Below are positions 12,954-24,873 of a DNA stretch of 64,000 nt, piece after piece. The notes under the pieces were generated by a model. That model had not been told where the DNA came from, ran no database searches, and worked only from the letters and a program-made list of their open reading frames with translations. Position 1 is the stretch's first letter, and each line of letters begins with the position of its first letter. The stretch lies in assembly GCA_900155495.1 (NCBI GenBank), contig FTLJ01000162.1:24482-88481 (forward strand), written 5' to 3'. The position numbers were made by a program, and so were the translations under genes. The DNA comes from Porogramme epimiltina (taxonomy: Eukaryota > Basidiomycota > Agaricomycetes > Polyporales > Polyporaceae).

Positions 12954-15655
12954 TCATGGAAGGGCTCGCCGACGGCCTTTCACAGGCGAAGAGTCTGGGT
13001 ATGCGAATAAGTTTAGTGCATCATCTGATGACGGCTCGAGGTACGCTGGGCGAGCAGGGCTGCTCTCCGGCTCAACGAACGGGGTCTCTGCGACCTGCTC
13101 GGGTTCGTCCTCTGAGTCTCCCAGCCACTTCCCGTACGCCGCATGCGCGTGAGACCTCTTCCTCTTCGAGCCCGTGCCTTCGTCGCTGGTCTCGCGAGCC
13201 TTCTGCGCGGCTGCGAGTCGTTCGCGCGCACGCACTTCGTTCAGGCGGATGACGTTCCGGTGCGAATCCGCGAGGGCTGTCCTGAATCCCACAGGGGTCC
13301 GTGGAGTGGCCGGGGACGCAGATGCGGGTGACTCGGGCACCGCAAAGCGCACGACGCGTGCTGGGGCGGAAACGCGACCTTTAGCCTTGGCCTTGGCCTT
13401 GATAGCTGCCTCACGTTCGTCCCGGAGGGAGATTTTGTTGAGGCGAGAATCTGCGAGGATGGTGGCGAAACCGCCGCCCCGCCGTGGGGGTTTGGGTACT
13501 GGGGTTTGGGGCATTTCGTCATCAGAGCTGTCGGAGGTCTCGTCGCGAGAGATATTCTCCTTGTCCTCAGCCACTGGGCGGCAGGGGCGGGAGACCCCGC
13601 GCTTGGAGACTGGGATAGGGGTATATGTGAGGATACCGCCGTCGTCCGCTGGGTCAGAGAGCACAGGGAAGTTCCACCGTGGCGTTTCACTGTGTCGACG
13701 AGGTGCTGGCCGAGAGCTGGTGGAAATGCTAGCTGACGCCCCCTGGCGGTCGTGGATCTTGCGCCGCTTATGTGCTCGTGCCATCTCGTCGTCCTTCATT
13801 TTCTTCGCCTGCGCCACGGCAGGTGACTTGGCGACCCACGACCCGACCATCTCCTCCCAGCGCCACTCGCAGCTACCCCCAGGTGGTGGAGGCACGCCTC
13901 CCGACACACCACTATAGCAACGCAGCTCAGCATCATCCACGCGGTCCATGAGTTGCAGGCGGAGGTCGTAGAGTTCCTTGATGTTGAAAGGATAGTAAGG
14001 AGGACTGGGACCCTGGAGCACCGAGATAAGCTCTTCGACGTGCCGAAGGGAGCTGGAGTAGATGGAGGCTTCGCTCTGGAGGAGGCCGCAGTTGCGGAGT
14101 GGGATCGATAACGCTTCAATGGCTCTTATGCCATCATCTCTGGTAGGAAGACTGGTGGGAGGCTGGACGGCATCGACGTCGGCGACATGCGATAAAGGTT
14201 CGCAAAAGATCTCAAAGCTAGGCAGGGGGAGGATGGAGGAGATGAGGCCATCAAAGGTTGTTTGCTTCACGTGGGCCTCACGCAACAGATTTTGGAGGAC
14301 GGTCCTGTCCATCGCACTGAGCGAATGTGGCTGAGATGCCTCCGAGGTAATGCACAGGGCAGCCAGGCAGCATATAGCGTCGGCGAGCCCGGTGGTGGGA
14401 GACGTAGCTGGGGACGTGCTTATGTGGAGTTGAAGGGGGTAGATGTCGGTTAGAAAGGATACACGTGCGCTATATTGCTCGGTGCGTGGAAGGCCGGAAG
14501 CGTTGGGCGAGTGAGAGAAGTTCCGCATGGAGATTACCCACTTGGCAAGGCGGTCCAGAGCGGCGGTGTAGGCTTCGGAGTGCACGTCCTCAAGTGTCTT
14601 GGTAGATCTCCCCTTCGTCTTCGGCGTCTCAGGAGGACAATGAAGCGAATGGGCAAGGCCCACGCACATAGTCATAAAGCACTCCTCGAGATCCTGGTCG
14701 CGAAGCTCACGGGCGAGCCGTACTGTTGCTCTTGATGTCCATGCAGGTAGCTGCTCCGGACATGGCTGAGACAGTGCATCGACGAGTAGGTTGGTGAAAG
14801 TCCGATCGTTGATAATGGATGGAGTACTTGTCTGGAGGGCGGAGGGGTTCGTGGTGGCGCCGGTACATGTCTCTCGAAGAGTCGTGAGGAAGTTTTTGTG
14901 GGCGGGATGTGTGAGTGGACAGCCGTGTCCGGAGTTGGGGCGTGGAAGGATAGACGTCGTGAAGAGTTTGGAGAGGACTGTGCACGCTTCGGGGACAAGG
15001 TGGTACGTTATGCACACCTCAAGCAGTGCATTGAGGAGAGTTGGATGGTGTGGGCAAGTATCCAGGATGTATGTGAGCGCATGCGCGATCATAGTATGGC
15101 TGGAGGGAAGGATAAGTAGCTGGTCAACAGAAAGAAACATGGCACATACTGTCTATATTGGGATGGGACACTCTCATACAATCCATCCATTGCCTGTGAG
15201 CGGAGGGTATCTTCGTGTCCTTCTACGTCGGAATGGTCGTCCAAGGAGGCGTCCATCTCAGTTTGGACGTGCTCCCCAATCAAACGAGCACAAAGACCAG
15301 CCAAGGAAGGGATACGCGAGGAGAGGGGCCCGCCCGTTATGGCTGCGGAAGAGCTTTGGATCATGTTCTTGAAGGCGTCGCGAACCTCATAAATGCACTT
15401 CGAGAGCTGCATATTCTCGTGGATTGCCCGATTCAAGTGCAGTCTAGAGCTGAGCTTGTCTAATGACTGGAGGATGGCGAGAGGCGGGACATCGTCGATT
15501 GCCTGGAGTCTTGTTGTGTGGTTTCTAGACGAGTGCCCGTATGTTACGGTAACAGCGGGCTTCCGTGGTCCATGGGAAATAGAGTTGAGAGCGGCACATT
15601 TGCTACGGAGCGTCCGGAATTGGCGGTTGATTTTGGAGGTGGTGAGCTCGGACAT
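12954..15655 (-). CDS. Unrecognised 883-aa protein, divergent partner of MCM2
   Basis: Two exons (15655-15150 and 15099-12954) separated by a 50-bp GTATGT-AG intron give 883 residues from MSELTTSKINRQFRTLRSKC. I do not recognise the family. Residues up to about 430 look alpha-helical, with a cysteine- and leucine-rich segment (YILDTCPHHPTLLNALLEVC). The last roughly 350 residues are predicted disordered, basic, and rich in SP/TP sites (for example SPASASPATPRTP, SSPVKGRRR), as in CDK substrates. A motif is duplicated in this tail: GGGFATILADSRLNKISL and VGFRTALADSHRNVIRL, each followed by a basic helix. It shares a 301-bp promoter with MCM2 that contains two ACGCGT boxes, which suggests an S-phase or chromosome-related role; this is inference only. 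Confidence 0.8.
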
Positions 15656-15956
15656 CTATCGCGAAGTGCGAGCGGAGAGGATACGGGTGTCGCTGGAGGA
15701 TGAAAAGAAGGGCGCGCAATCGCGGAGGTCATAGACAAGCCATGGACGAGACGAACTGAACACCCCGGACGGAACGGACTTGACCACCGACGCGTAGGGG
15801 ACTCAGATTACGTAACGTTATTCGGTGTCTATTCGACGCGGTTGTGGCGAGTTCAAGCTCCGCCACTAATGAACGCGACGCGTCGCGGAAACCTTGTTTC
15901 GCCTCTTCCTCCCCCGCATCCACTACTTTCTGTACATTCCCTTGCATACAGCGACC
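15656..15956. promoter_or_regulatory. Bidirectional promoter with two MCB-type boxes
   Basis: A 301-bp interval separates the start codons of the divergent gene at 15655 (minus) and MCM2 at 15957 (plus). ACGCGT occurs at 15790-15795 and 15878-15883. In yeasts ACGCGT is the MluI cell-cycle box bound by MBF/DSC1 and is typical of replication genes; that family knowledge supports, but does not prove, G1/S control here. The hexamer also occurs by chance inside nearby coding DNA, for example around 16079. Confidence 0.55.
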
Positions 15957-16012
15957 ATGGCAGTATGTGACGCGTTTCTTCTGCAAATTATCACTGACAT
16001 ACCCCTCCATAG
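15957..16012 (+). other. 6-nt first coding exon plus 50-bp intron of MCM2
   Basis: ATGGCA is followed directly by GTATGT. The intron ends at CCATAG (16012) and the frame then continues ACACCTCGTGGCGC. The joined reading gives a basic KRRR motif, as expected for an MCM2 N-terminus. Confidence 0.6.
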
Positions 16013-19000
16013 ACACCTCGTGGCGCAAAAAGACGTCGTTCCGTGTCCCCTGCAATGGGCTCCTCCCCTCCGGGGCCTTCACGCGTCCAGCCGGACGAAG
16101 AGTCTTCCCTCCCACCCTCGTCCCCCCCTGCACCATTCTCGGACACAGAAGATAGTATGGATGAGCGCGATGCAGTCAGGGATATTAATGAAGATGCGGA
16201 TGATGACGACGGGGAGGACTTGTTTGCGGAGGAGTTCGAAGAGTGCGTTTCCTTTTCACTTGCCCTTGATTCGCTTCCTCGACGCGTCTGTTCTCCACCG
16301 ATATGCTGCGGATATATATATGGGGAAAATAACCACATCGGACGCGTCTCTACGCGCTTCTTGCGTTACATTCGCCTCCTTTTACGTCGTTCGGACAATT
16401 ACTGACCACTTTTATAGCGACTATGCCACAAATGAGCTCCTGGACAGATACTCGGACCGTGATATTGATGATCAAGAAGACTTTGACGAGATGTCCGCTG
16501 CACAGCGACGTGCCGCTGAGGCCAGCATGGCCCGTCGAGACCGACTAGAGCGTGGTGGAAGACGTGGAGCCCGAGCCGCCGCACGTAGCCGCATGCCCGA
16601 ATTCCTCCAGAGTGATGACATTGAAGACGATGGTCTGGACGGCGGTCTTCTTTCGGGCATGAAGCGGCGCACACGCCGGCAATACGACGAGCGGAGGGAT
16701 ATAGACGATCTTGACGGTGTGGAAGACGTAAGTGGTCTGGATGTGGCTCAACCTCAGGTGTTGAATGTATTTGCGCAGGAACTACCCCTCGAACAGCTGA
16801 GTGACATCAAGGCGAAGTCTATCGCTGAGTGGATCGCAAATGAACGTGTCCGTCGGTCCATTGTGCGGCACTTCCGCCAATTCCTCATGACTTATGTGGA
16901 TGAACATTGTGCATCTGTCTATGGTCAACGGATCCGTCATCTGGGCGAGAGTGAGCCTACTTCCCCCTTGGGTACATATTGAAGTATCTGACCAGTTAAA
17001 TAGACAACTCGGAGTCCCTCGAGGTATCCTACCTTCATCTGGCTCTTTCTAAGCCGATTCTCGCATACTTCCTTACAAACTGCCCAACGGCAATGTTGAC
17101 GATCTTCGATGAAGTGGCCCTTAGTGCTATCCTCCTCTACTATCCCGCCTACGAACGCATTCATTCAGAGGTACACGTCCGCATCACCGATTTGCCGCTC
17201 AGCTCTTCTCTTCGTGACCTTAGGCGGTCCCACCTCAACACTCTCGTCCGGGTTTCAGGCGTTGTCACGCGTCGTACTGGCGTTTTTCCACAGTTGAAAT
17301 ATGTCAAATTCGACTGTCGCAAGTGTGGTGCCGTACTAGGTCCATTCTATCAAGACTCGACTAGGGAGGTAAAAATCAGCTTCTGCCCAAACTGTGAGGG
17401 TAAAGGACCCTTCAACGTGAACTCCGAGCAGGTATGTTTCATGTTTGTAGTGGGTTCTTGCCGTGCTTACCCGCGTGCAGACGGTATATCGCAACTACCA
17501 GAGGCTCACCCTGCAAGAGTCACCTGGCTCCGTTCCTCCTGGACGTCTCCCACGTCATCGCGAAGTTATTTTGCTGTGGGATCTCATCGACAAGGCAAAG
17601 CCTGGGGAAGAGATTGTACGTCGTTGATATCAGAGTCGCAAAGCGCTTTGCTCATCTCCTTCACCTGTAGGAGATCACAGGTGTATACCGCAACAATTTC
17701 GATGCTTCCTTGAACTCGAAGAACGGATTCCCGGTCTTCTCAACTGTACTGGAGGCGAACCACATCAATAAGAAGGAAGACCAATTCGCTGCGTTCCGTT
17801 TGACCGAGGAGGACGAGAAAGAGATTCGAGCTCTTGCGCGGGACGACCGCATTCGTAAGCGTATCATCAAGTCCATCGCGCCCTCTATCTACGGACACGA
17901 GGACATCAAGACCGCTATTGCGCTTTCGCTATTCGGTGGGGTCCCGAAGGACATCAACAGGAAGCTAAACATCCGTGGCGACATCAACGTCCTTCTTCTA
18001 GGTGACCCGGGCACGGCGAAGTCCCAATTCCTGAAGTATGTGGAGAAAACCGCACACAGGACCGTCTTTGCCACCGGTCAAGGTGCTTCGGCCGTCGGTC
18101 TCACAGCCAGTGTGCGGAAAGACCCAATCACTCGAGAGTGGACACTTGAAGGTGGCGCGTTGGTCCTCGCAGACAAGGGTACATGCCTTATCGACGAATT
18201 CGACAAGATGAACGATGCCGATCGAACCTCTATCCACGAGGCGATGGAGCAGCAGACTATCTCCATTTCCAAGGCTGGCATCATCACAACGCTGCAGGCT
18301 CGATGTGCCATCATTGCCGCAGCTAACCCGATTAGAGGACGTTATAACCCTACCATCCCCTTCCAGCAGAACGTCGAACTGACAGAGCCAATCCTGTCGC
18401 GTTTCGACGTTCTGTGCGTAGTGAAGGACACTGTCGACCCCGTGCAAGACGAATTGCTCGCTCGCTTCGTTGTCGGCAGTCACCTTCGCAGCCACCCGAA
18501 ATTCGACTCCGCCCAGGACGAGATGGAGGTTGGCACCACGCTTGACGCGGATGTGAGTGGTTTCGGCATACGTACGCCGCCAAGACTGACGGTAGCTACA
18601 GGTTATCCCTCAAGATCTTCTCCGGAAGTACATCATGTATGCCAAAGAGAAGGTTCGCCCGAAGCTATACGACCTCGACCAGGAGAAGTTGTCGCGCCTC
18701 TTTGCGGATCTCCGCCGCGAGTCACTCGCCACGGGATCGTTCCCGATCACAGTCCGTCATTTGGAGAGTATGATCCGCATGGCGGAGGCCAGTGCTAAGA
18801 TGGCTTTGCGGGAGTATGTCCGCGCCGACGACATTGACCTGGCGATCTCCGTCACTGTGGGCAGCTTCGTGAACGCGCAGAAGATGTCGATCAAGAAAAC
18901 CCTCGAGCGAGTACGTCACTTAGTCAAACTAGCGCGGGTTCAGGCGCTAACGTGCGGTGGAACAGGGTTTCCGCAAATATCTCACTCAGGCACGCGACCA

Positions 19001-19303
19001 CGAAGAATTGCTTGCGTTTATTCTCGGCCAGATTGTGAAGGAGAAAGCGCGCTTTTATCAGTTGCAGAAGCACTCGCAGCCGGAATCTATCGCTGTTTCT
19101 GTCGCCGAGCTCGACGAGCGCGTAAGTTTTCTTGTCTTCCCTGCGTCTGTGCGTTCCGATGCTAATGGCCGACGTTACAGGCGAAGGAGCACGACATTTA
19201 CGACACGACTCCGTTCTTGCGGTCAAAATTGTTTTCTGCGAATGGATATAAGGTGAAGGAAGGCACGATTGAGAAGTCATTCCGGCGCGGTGACGAGGAG
19301 TAG
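15957..19303 (+). CDS. MCM2: Minichromosome maintenance protein 2 (replicative helicase subunit)
   Basis: Subunit of the Mcm2-7 helicase and licensing complex in the nucleus. The best model starts with a 6-nt coding exon (15957-15962, Met-Ala), then a 50-bp intron (15963-16012), then [15 protein letters not shown]; without that exon the first ATG would be 16055. The N-terminus is acidic and phospho-site rich ([14 protein letters not shown]). Next comes the conserved MCM2 segment [22 protein letters not shown], a C4 zinc finger ([12 protein letters not shown]... FCPNC), and the AAA+ core with Walker [10 protein letters not shown], Walker B LIDEFDKM and arginine finger SRFD. The C-terminal winged-helix region ends FRRGDEE. 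About 930 residues, intact. Confidence 0.97.
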
Positions 19304-19793
19304 CCGATCAATACAAAGAGAACGGCGTGGGCCGTGGGTTATCTTTTAGCGATCGATCTTTGGACGTGTTTCTCTGCTTCTGTTGTTGCCATAGTCTCTG
19401 TTGTGTCTTTTGTGCTCTACGCTGAATTGTATAGTATCTTTGTTGTACGTGGCCGAGAAAGCCTCCGCGAGCGAGGGACGTGCGGCGGGCGCCACAGGAG
19501 GAGATATCTGACATCATTGTCGGAAATCAAAGTGCCACCTGCAGCAAGGCAGGACAGAGGCCAATCACGGAGGCGGCCTGGCGAGGATTTGAGCTGATTT
19601 GAGCCGGCATTTCGCCCCGATTGCACAAGCGAGCTGCCGCTAGGCTGAGGCAGAAGGTCGTCCCGATAAGAGCTCGGCCACAACACGAGGCGCCCTTGTT
19701 TTCAACCTCGACCGCCATCCCGCCTCCCGTGTTCCTTCTCTTTCACGACCCACGACGACGTCGAGCTCAGCGACGACGGCGGCGACGACTCTC
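19304..19793. other. Intergenic region, MCM2 to ABC transporter
   Basis: About 490 bp holding the MCM2 3' region and the transporter's promoter and 5'UTR. No TATA box stands out. Short open frames on both strands look non-coding. Confidence 0.45.
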
Positions 19794-22700
19794 ATGGCCC
19801 CACCCATCCCGTTGGCGGCCTTGCCGCTCTTCATCCTCCGCATAGCATCCCCAGCGATCGTCCTACTCCCGACGCTCTCCCTCCTCTTCGCCAAACCCGC
19901 CGAACCCGCGGTACAGTCTTCCTCCCCAATCACCTCCGTCGTCGTCGCTACTCGCACGCACCGTCGCGCTCTCATCTATGCTTTCCTTTCTCTCGCCGGA
20001 CTCACCTACCTCCTTGACGGACTCACTTTCGTGATCTGGGCGGTCATTCGCCAAGAGTGGCCCTCCTTCACCGGAATTGACGTCCACGCCGTTGCCGGTC
20101 TCGTCGCGTTTTCCGGCCTGGCCGCCCTCGGCGCCTGGAAGGAAGTCCGGGGCGTGGATGTCTGGTCCATGAAGCGGTTCAAGGTCAGCATATTCCTCGC
20201 CCTGGCGCTGGATATTGCGCAGGTCGTCCTTCTCGCTCTGGCTATTACTCGTACGTCCTAAACTACATATTGACTACCGTATTGTTCTAACGATGTCGTT
20301 GTGACTTCAAAACTCCAAATCAAACCTACTGAACATCAACGTTGGCGGCACCTTTCTATCCCCGTTTGACCTCTTGTCTTCATCCTCTCGGTTTGTTTCT
20401 CGGTTCCGCTGCCTACAGGCCCACTTTCCACGGTTTACCTCCTTCACCTTGCCTTCCCTTCATTCCGTGTATTACTACTCGTCCCTCTCTTCTTTGCCCT
20501 TCTCTCCCCTCGCATCACCTACGTCCCCATCGAAAGTGCGGACGAGGAGGCCCCGACCGACACCAGTCTTCTCATCCCTGCTCAAGACGCGGCTGCGCCG
20601 TCCGCAGGGCTTTCTCCTTTCTCCGCGGAGGCCAGCAAGTATGGCACTTTCCGTACCGGCCGTTCCCTCGGACCCAACTCCGGTGTGACCACTCGAACCA
20701 ACACCCCCGCGCCTTCGACTGTGCGCCTTCCCCCTCCCAAAGCTCAGGTGAGTTTCATTTACTGCTTTATCAGGTCTTCTGCGGAGTCGCTCATACACCT
20801 TGTTTCGCTGTTCTCGCTGCGGATCTTCATTCATGCCCGTCTCCGCAGGAGGGCAAAGAGGACATTGCTCTCGATCCGTCGTGGCGCGAGATCTTCGTGC
20901 GGATCAAGCACCTCACGCCTTATCTCTGGCCATCGAAGAGTTTCGCACTCCAAGTGGTTGCGGTGCGTAGTACACGTTTTCTGGTCTGATGACCGCGGGA
21001 TTAAATGTTTCCCATTAGCTCCTGTGCCTTCTGATCATGATCGTGGGCCGAGTCGTCAACTTCCTCGTCCCGCTCGTCTTTGCCCAACTTGTTCGCATCT
21101 TCGAAGAGGGGTCGCAGGTCTCCCCGTGGCCGTATCTCGGCGCGTATGTTGGCCTGCGCTTCCTGCAATCCACCGGCGGCCTTGCCGCGCTTCGGGATGT
21201 AAGTCACCTGCTCACGCGTTTGACGTATTCAGTGCTGAGTGAAGGGCTCGTTGCCTTCTAGTCCCTCTGGGTCCCGGTTATGCAATACTCTGACAGGGGT
21301 AAGGGCGATCTACGGCCTCGTCGGTCAGTGTAATTCACTGACGGCGTTTCCCACAGAAATGTCCCAGCTCTCCTTCGATCACCTGCTTCAACTCTCGTTC
21401 GCGTTCCACGCGCGTCGCAAAACCGGTGAAATCCTGCGTATCCTCGACCGCGGTGCCGCCATCAACCACACGTTCGAAGTAAGCACACAATTGCGTCATT
21501 GCACCGAACGTCTGGATCTGACTTGTTGTGCTTAGACACTTGTCTTCAACGTTCTGCCCACGTTTGCGGACATTGGCATCGCTTTGGTCTTCTTCGTCTT
21601 CTATTTCGAATGGACTCTCGCTGTCGTGATTTTCTTCGTCATGGCTGCTTACGGTGAGCTGTTATGGCGCTTGTACTCAAGCATGCCGTCCCTGATTCGG
21701 ATCTTTGCAGTTGCCGCGAGCGTTGTCCTTACCAGATGGCGCACTCAGCTTCGCAGGAAGATGAACGAACGCGACGTCGCTATTCGGGGTATCCACACCG
21801 ATTGCTTGCTCAACTACGAGACCGTCAAGTACTTCAACGGCGAGCAGCACGAAGGAGAGCGCTACCGCGAGGCCATCCTGCAGTACCAGAGCTTTGAGTA
21901 CAGGGTCATGAGTAAGGCTCATCTACTCATGTTATCGAGGTTGTTCGCTAAGCCTGTGTTAAATTATAGTGTCTCTTAACCTCCTCAACCTCGTCCAGAA
22001 CTTCATCATCGTACGTAACTGAGCAGCTTTATAGTTCAAGTCACAGTGCTCATTGTTTGTGGCAGACCCTTGGTCTTCTCGTCGGTGCTATGATTGTGGC
22101 TATGCGTGTTGTGCGGGGCCAGTCGAAGCCGCATGAGTTCGTGTTCTTCATCACGTACCTTGCCCAGCTCTACGCCCCCCTCAACATGCTAGGCTATCTG
22201 TATCGTACTATCAACCAGTCGCTCGTCGACACGGAGCGCCTGTTGAAGCTGCTCAGTGAGCCTACTGAGATCAATGACCGGCCCAACGCCCCTGATCTCA
22301 TCGTCGAAAGTGGCGAGATCGAGTTTGGTGGGTATACCCTACACGTGTAAACATCGCGGCGTTACTGAGCATGCACACAGATAACGTCAGCTTCTCCTAC
22401 GACGGTCGCACGACTGCTCTGGACGGCGTGTCCTTCAAGGTGCCTAAGGGATCCTCGGTCGCTCTCGTGGGCGAGTCCGGCGCGGGCAAGTCGACGATCC
22501 TCCGTCTTCTGTACCGCTTCTACGACCTCAACCAGGGCGAAGGCCGTATCTTGGTCGACGGTCAGGACATCCGCGACATCACCCAGGCCAGTCTCCGGAA
22601 GGCGATCGGCGTTGTGCCTCAGGACCCTGTACTGTTCAACGCAAGCATTGGGTACAACGTTGCGTGAGTCTTGTCGTTTCTATGGTATAGTAGCCCTTCT

Positions 22701-24143
22701 AAATATTCGGGATGCAGATATGGCAAGTTCGGTGCTACCGAGGACGATATCATTGCGGCAGCGAAGGCGGCACAAATCCACGATCGTGTTTTGACCTTCC
22801 CCGACGGCTATGAGACCAAGGTCGGCGAGCGTGGTATCAGGCTGAGCGGTGGCGAGAAGCAGCGCGTTGCTATTGCGCGCACGCTCCTCAAGGACCCCCC
22901 TATCCTCCTCCTTGACGAGGCGACCAGGTACGTTTTGAGATGGCAGTCCAGACCGCGCGCGGGCACTCACGATCATATTGCATTCTAGCGCCCTGGACAC
23001 TTCGACGGAGAAGGACATTCAGAAGGCGTTGCAGAACCTGGTGCAGGGCCGTTCTTCCCTGTCTATCGCTCACCGTCTCTCCGTGAGTATCGCGACTCTT
23101 CAGAAAGCTACCGTCACTAATCCCCGTCGTCTAGACTATTGCCACAGCTGACCTGTACGTCTATATTTGCGGATCCCGATGCGATTTCAATGATTCTCAC
23201 CAACTTTTCTAGTATCCTGGTCCTGAAGGACGGTCGTATTGTCGAGCAGGGCACCCATGCGGAGCTCGTCGCTCGTGGTGGCGTGTTCGCTGAGATGTGG
23301 GCGGACCAGATTTCCGCCAACGACGAGGCTTCTGCTCACCGCAAGTCAACGGTTGTCACTGGTTTCGACATCGAGAGCACCCCGCAAGACGCACCGACGC
23401 TCGTGTCAGAAGAGCCTGCCCAGCTCGGCACTGAAGAAGTCGCTGAAGATAAGCTGGCCGATAACGACGTTAGCGCCGCTGAAGAGCCCGCTGTCGCCCC
23501 TGTGGCTTTCCCCACCTCTGATGGCGCTGAAGACGCCCCCACGACCACGGAAGACGCGTCTGCCGGCGCTGAGGTGGGCGCGGGTGCTTCTGCGCCGGTT
23601 GCCTTCCCGTCCTCCGATGATGCGGCGCCCGTCACCTTCCCTTCTGCCGACGACGCCGCCCCACTCGCATTCCCTTCTACGGACAGCGCTGCTCCCATCG
23701 CGTTCCCTGGCTCTCCAGAGACTGGCTCCGTGCGCGGTTCTATCGCGGAGCGTGCGGCAGGCCCCGGCGTCACGTTCCACGAGTCCGCGACCCCTGACCG
23801 AGTCGGCACCCCTGATCCAGACGCGGACGGCAAGCGGCGTCGGACGCTTTCCACGCAGGGCATCCAGCGTCTCGCGCGCCGGATCTCGATCACGACACGC
23901 AGACAAGGCTCGACGTCTGGAATTGTGTCTGGCATCCCGTCACTCGCGGGCTCGATCATTCCGGGCCTCAAGCGCCAGGATACCGCACGGTCGAGCACGG
24001 ACGAGGGCCCGTCGAAGGATGCAGCTGCGCCCAAGGACAGCCCGAGCCCCAGCGTGGCGAGCGAGCCCGTTGTTGGCAAGCCGAAGGGGTCCAAGATCAA
24101 GAAGGAGAAGAAGGAGAAGAGGAAGAGCATGGGGCCGGTTTGA
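19794..24143 (+). CDS. ABC half-transporter, HMT1/ABCB6 type
   Basis: Membrane exporter of the HMT1/ABCB6 subfamily, whose members move metal-thiol conjugates or related molecules into vacuoles or across internal membranes. The extra N-terminal membrane domain ([18 protein letters not shown] onward, about 5-6 hydrophobic helices, including [20 protein letters not shown] after a 177-bp first intron) separates it from Atm1. The core ABC membrane domain has the conserved [18 protein letters not shown] and [15 protein letters not shown] segments. The nucleotide-binding domain has Walker [11 protein letters not shown]-loop [10 protein letters not shown], signature LSGGEKQR, Walker [11 protein letters not shown] and H-loop SIAHRLS. 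About 14 introns; roughly 1,100 residues. A tail of about 250 residues after the NBD is disordered, contains an 11-residue tandem repeat and ends lysine-rich ([10 protein letters not shown]). The true substrate is unknown. Confidence 0.93.
23592..23730 (+). repeat. Tandem 33-nt coding repeat in transporter tail
   Basis: Four consecutive units of 11 residues, [33 protein letters not shown] and [11 protein letters not shown], with a separate earlier copy ([11 protein letters not shown]) near 23496. The unit is acidic with a fixed FPS core. It lies in the disordered C-terminal extension. Confidence 0.85.
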
Positions 24144-24873
24144 GTTAGGAGAGCTCGTTTGGGCTGGTTCGTTTCCGTCTTTCCCGTCGCACATGACTAT
24201 CCCCGTTATCCGTTTCCAACTCCACTCTCACCCCGATCCCCACCCGTACATTCTGGTTCCCATCGCACCCCCATTGAAAGCCTGCTTCACACATGTTGAC
24301 GATTCACGACCCTCCACGACCCTCCCATCCCCGACCAACTGTCCGTGCGCGGCGGGGATACTGTAGTAATTTGTGGCACACTGTCCTCGATCACTCTCGC
24401 CGTCTGCGCACTCCTGCATTACCAGCTGTCTCGGTCCCCCACTGTTTGTTTCTGGCTGCTGTTTTCCGTAGAATGGACCTTATCCCTCCCTGTGCCCGCC
24501 CCGGAAGCGCGCGCCGCTCTTGTGGCCGACTGACGCCGAGCAGGCGCCGGGGGTGCAAACTCTGTGTGGCAGGTGTGGCCGAGCGGGCTTCTGGAATTCC
24601 TGAGAGGGCACGTGAGGGCCGTTGATTGGCTGGCGGAGGCCCAGACCGGGGCGGCAGCGGGGCCGGATCGATGGGGCAGGAATTGAGTTTGCGGAGTGTG
24701 AAAAAGGGGGCAGGAATATATAAGGAGAGGGCTGTGAGACGATTCCCCATCTCGCTCTTGCTCCGCCTCCTGCTTGCCCGTCGCCGTCCCGGTTTCGTTT
24801 CGGTTTCGTCGGTTCGTTCAAGAAAGGGTCCTCCACTGTAACTGTATCTACCAGATCCGGTCCAATCTTCATC
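24144..24873. other. Intergenic region with RRM-gene promoter
   Basis: Contains the transporter 3' region and the promoter of the glycine-rich RNA-binding gene. A TATATAAG box lies at 24717-24724, 150 bp before the start codon at 24874. No coding gene was recognised. Confidence 0.5.
24717..24724 (+). promoter_or_regulatory. TATA box (TATATAAG)
   Basis: A consensus TATA element between a purine-rich tract and a pyrimidine-rich leader, at a suitable distance from the ATG at 24874. Confidence 0.6.

Noticed and set aside
24560..24640. tRNA-like GTGTGGCCGAGCGGG (5' half of a tRNA-Leu/Ser)
   Set aside because: No matching anticodon stem or T-arm (TTCGA) follows at the right distance, so this is likely chance.
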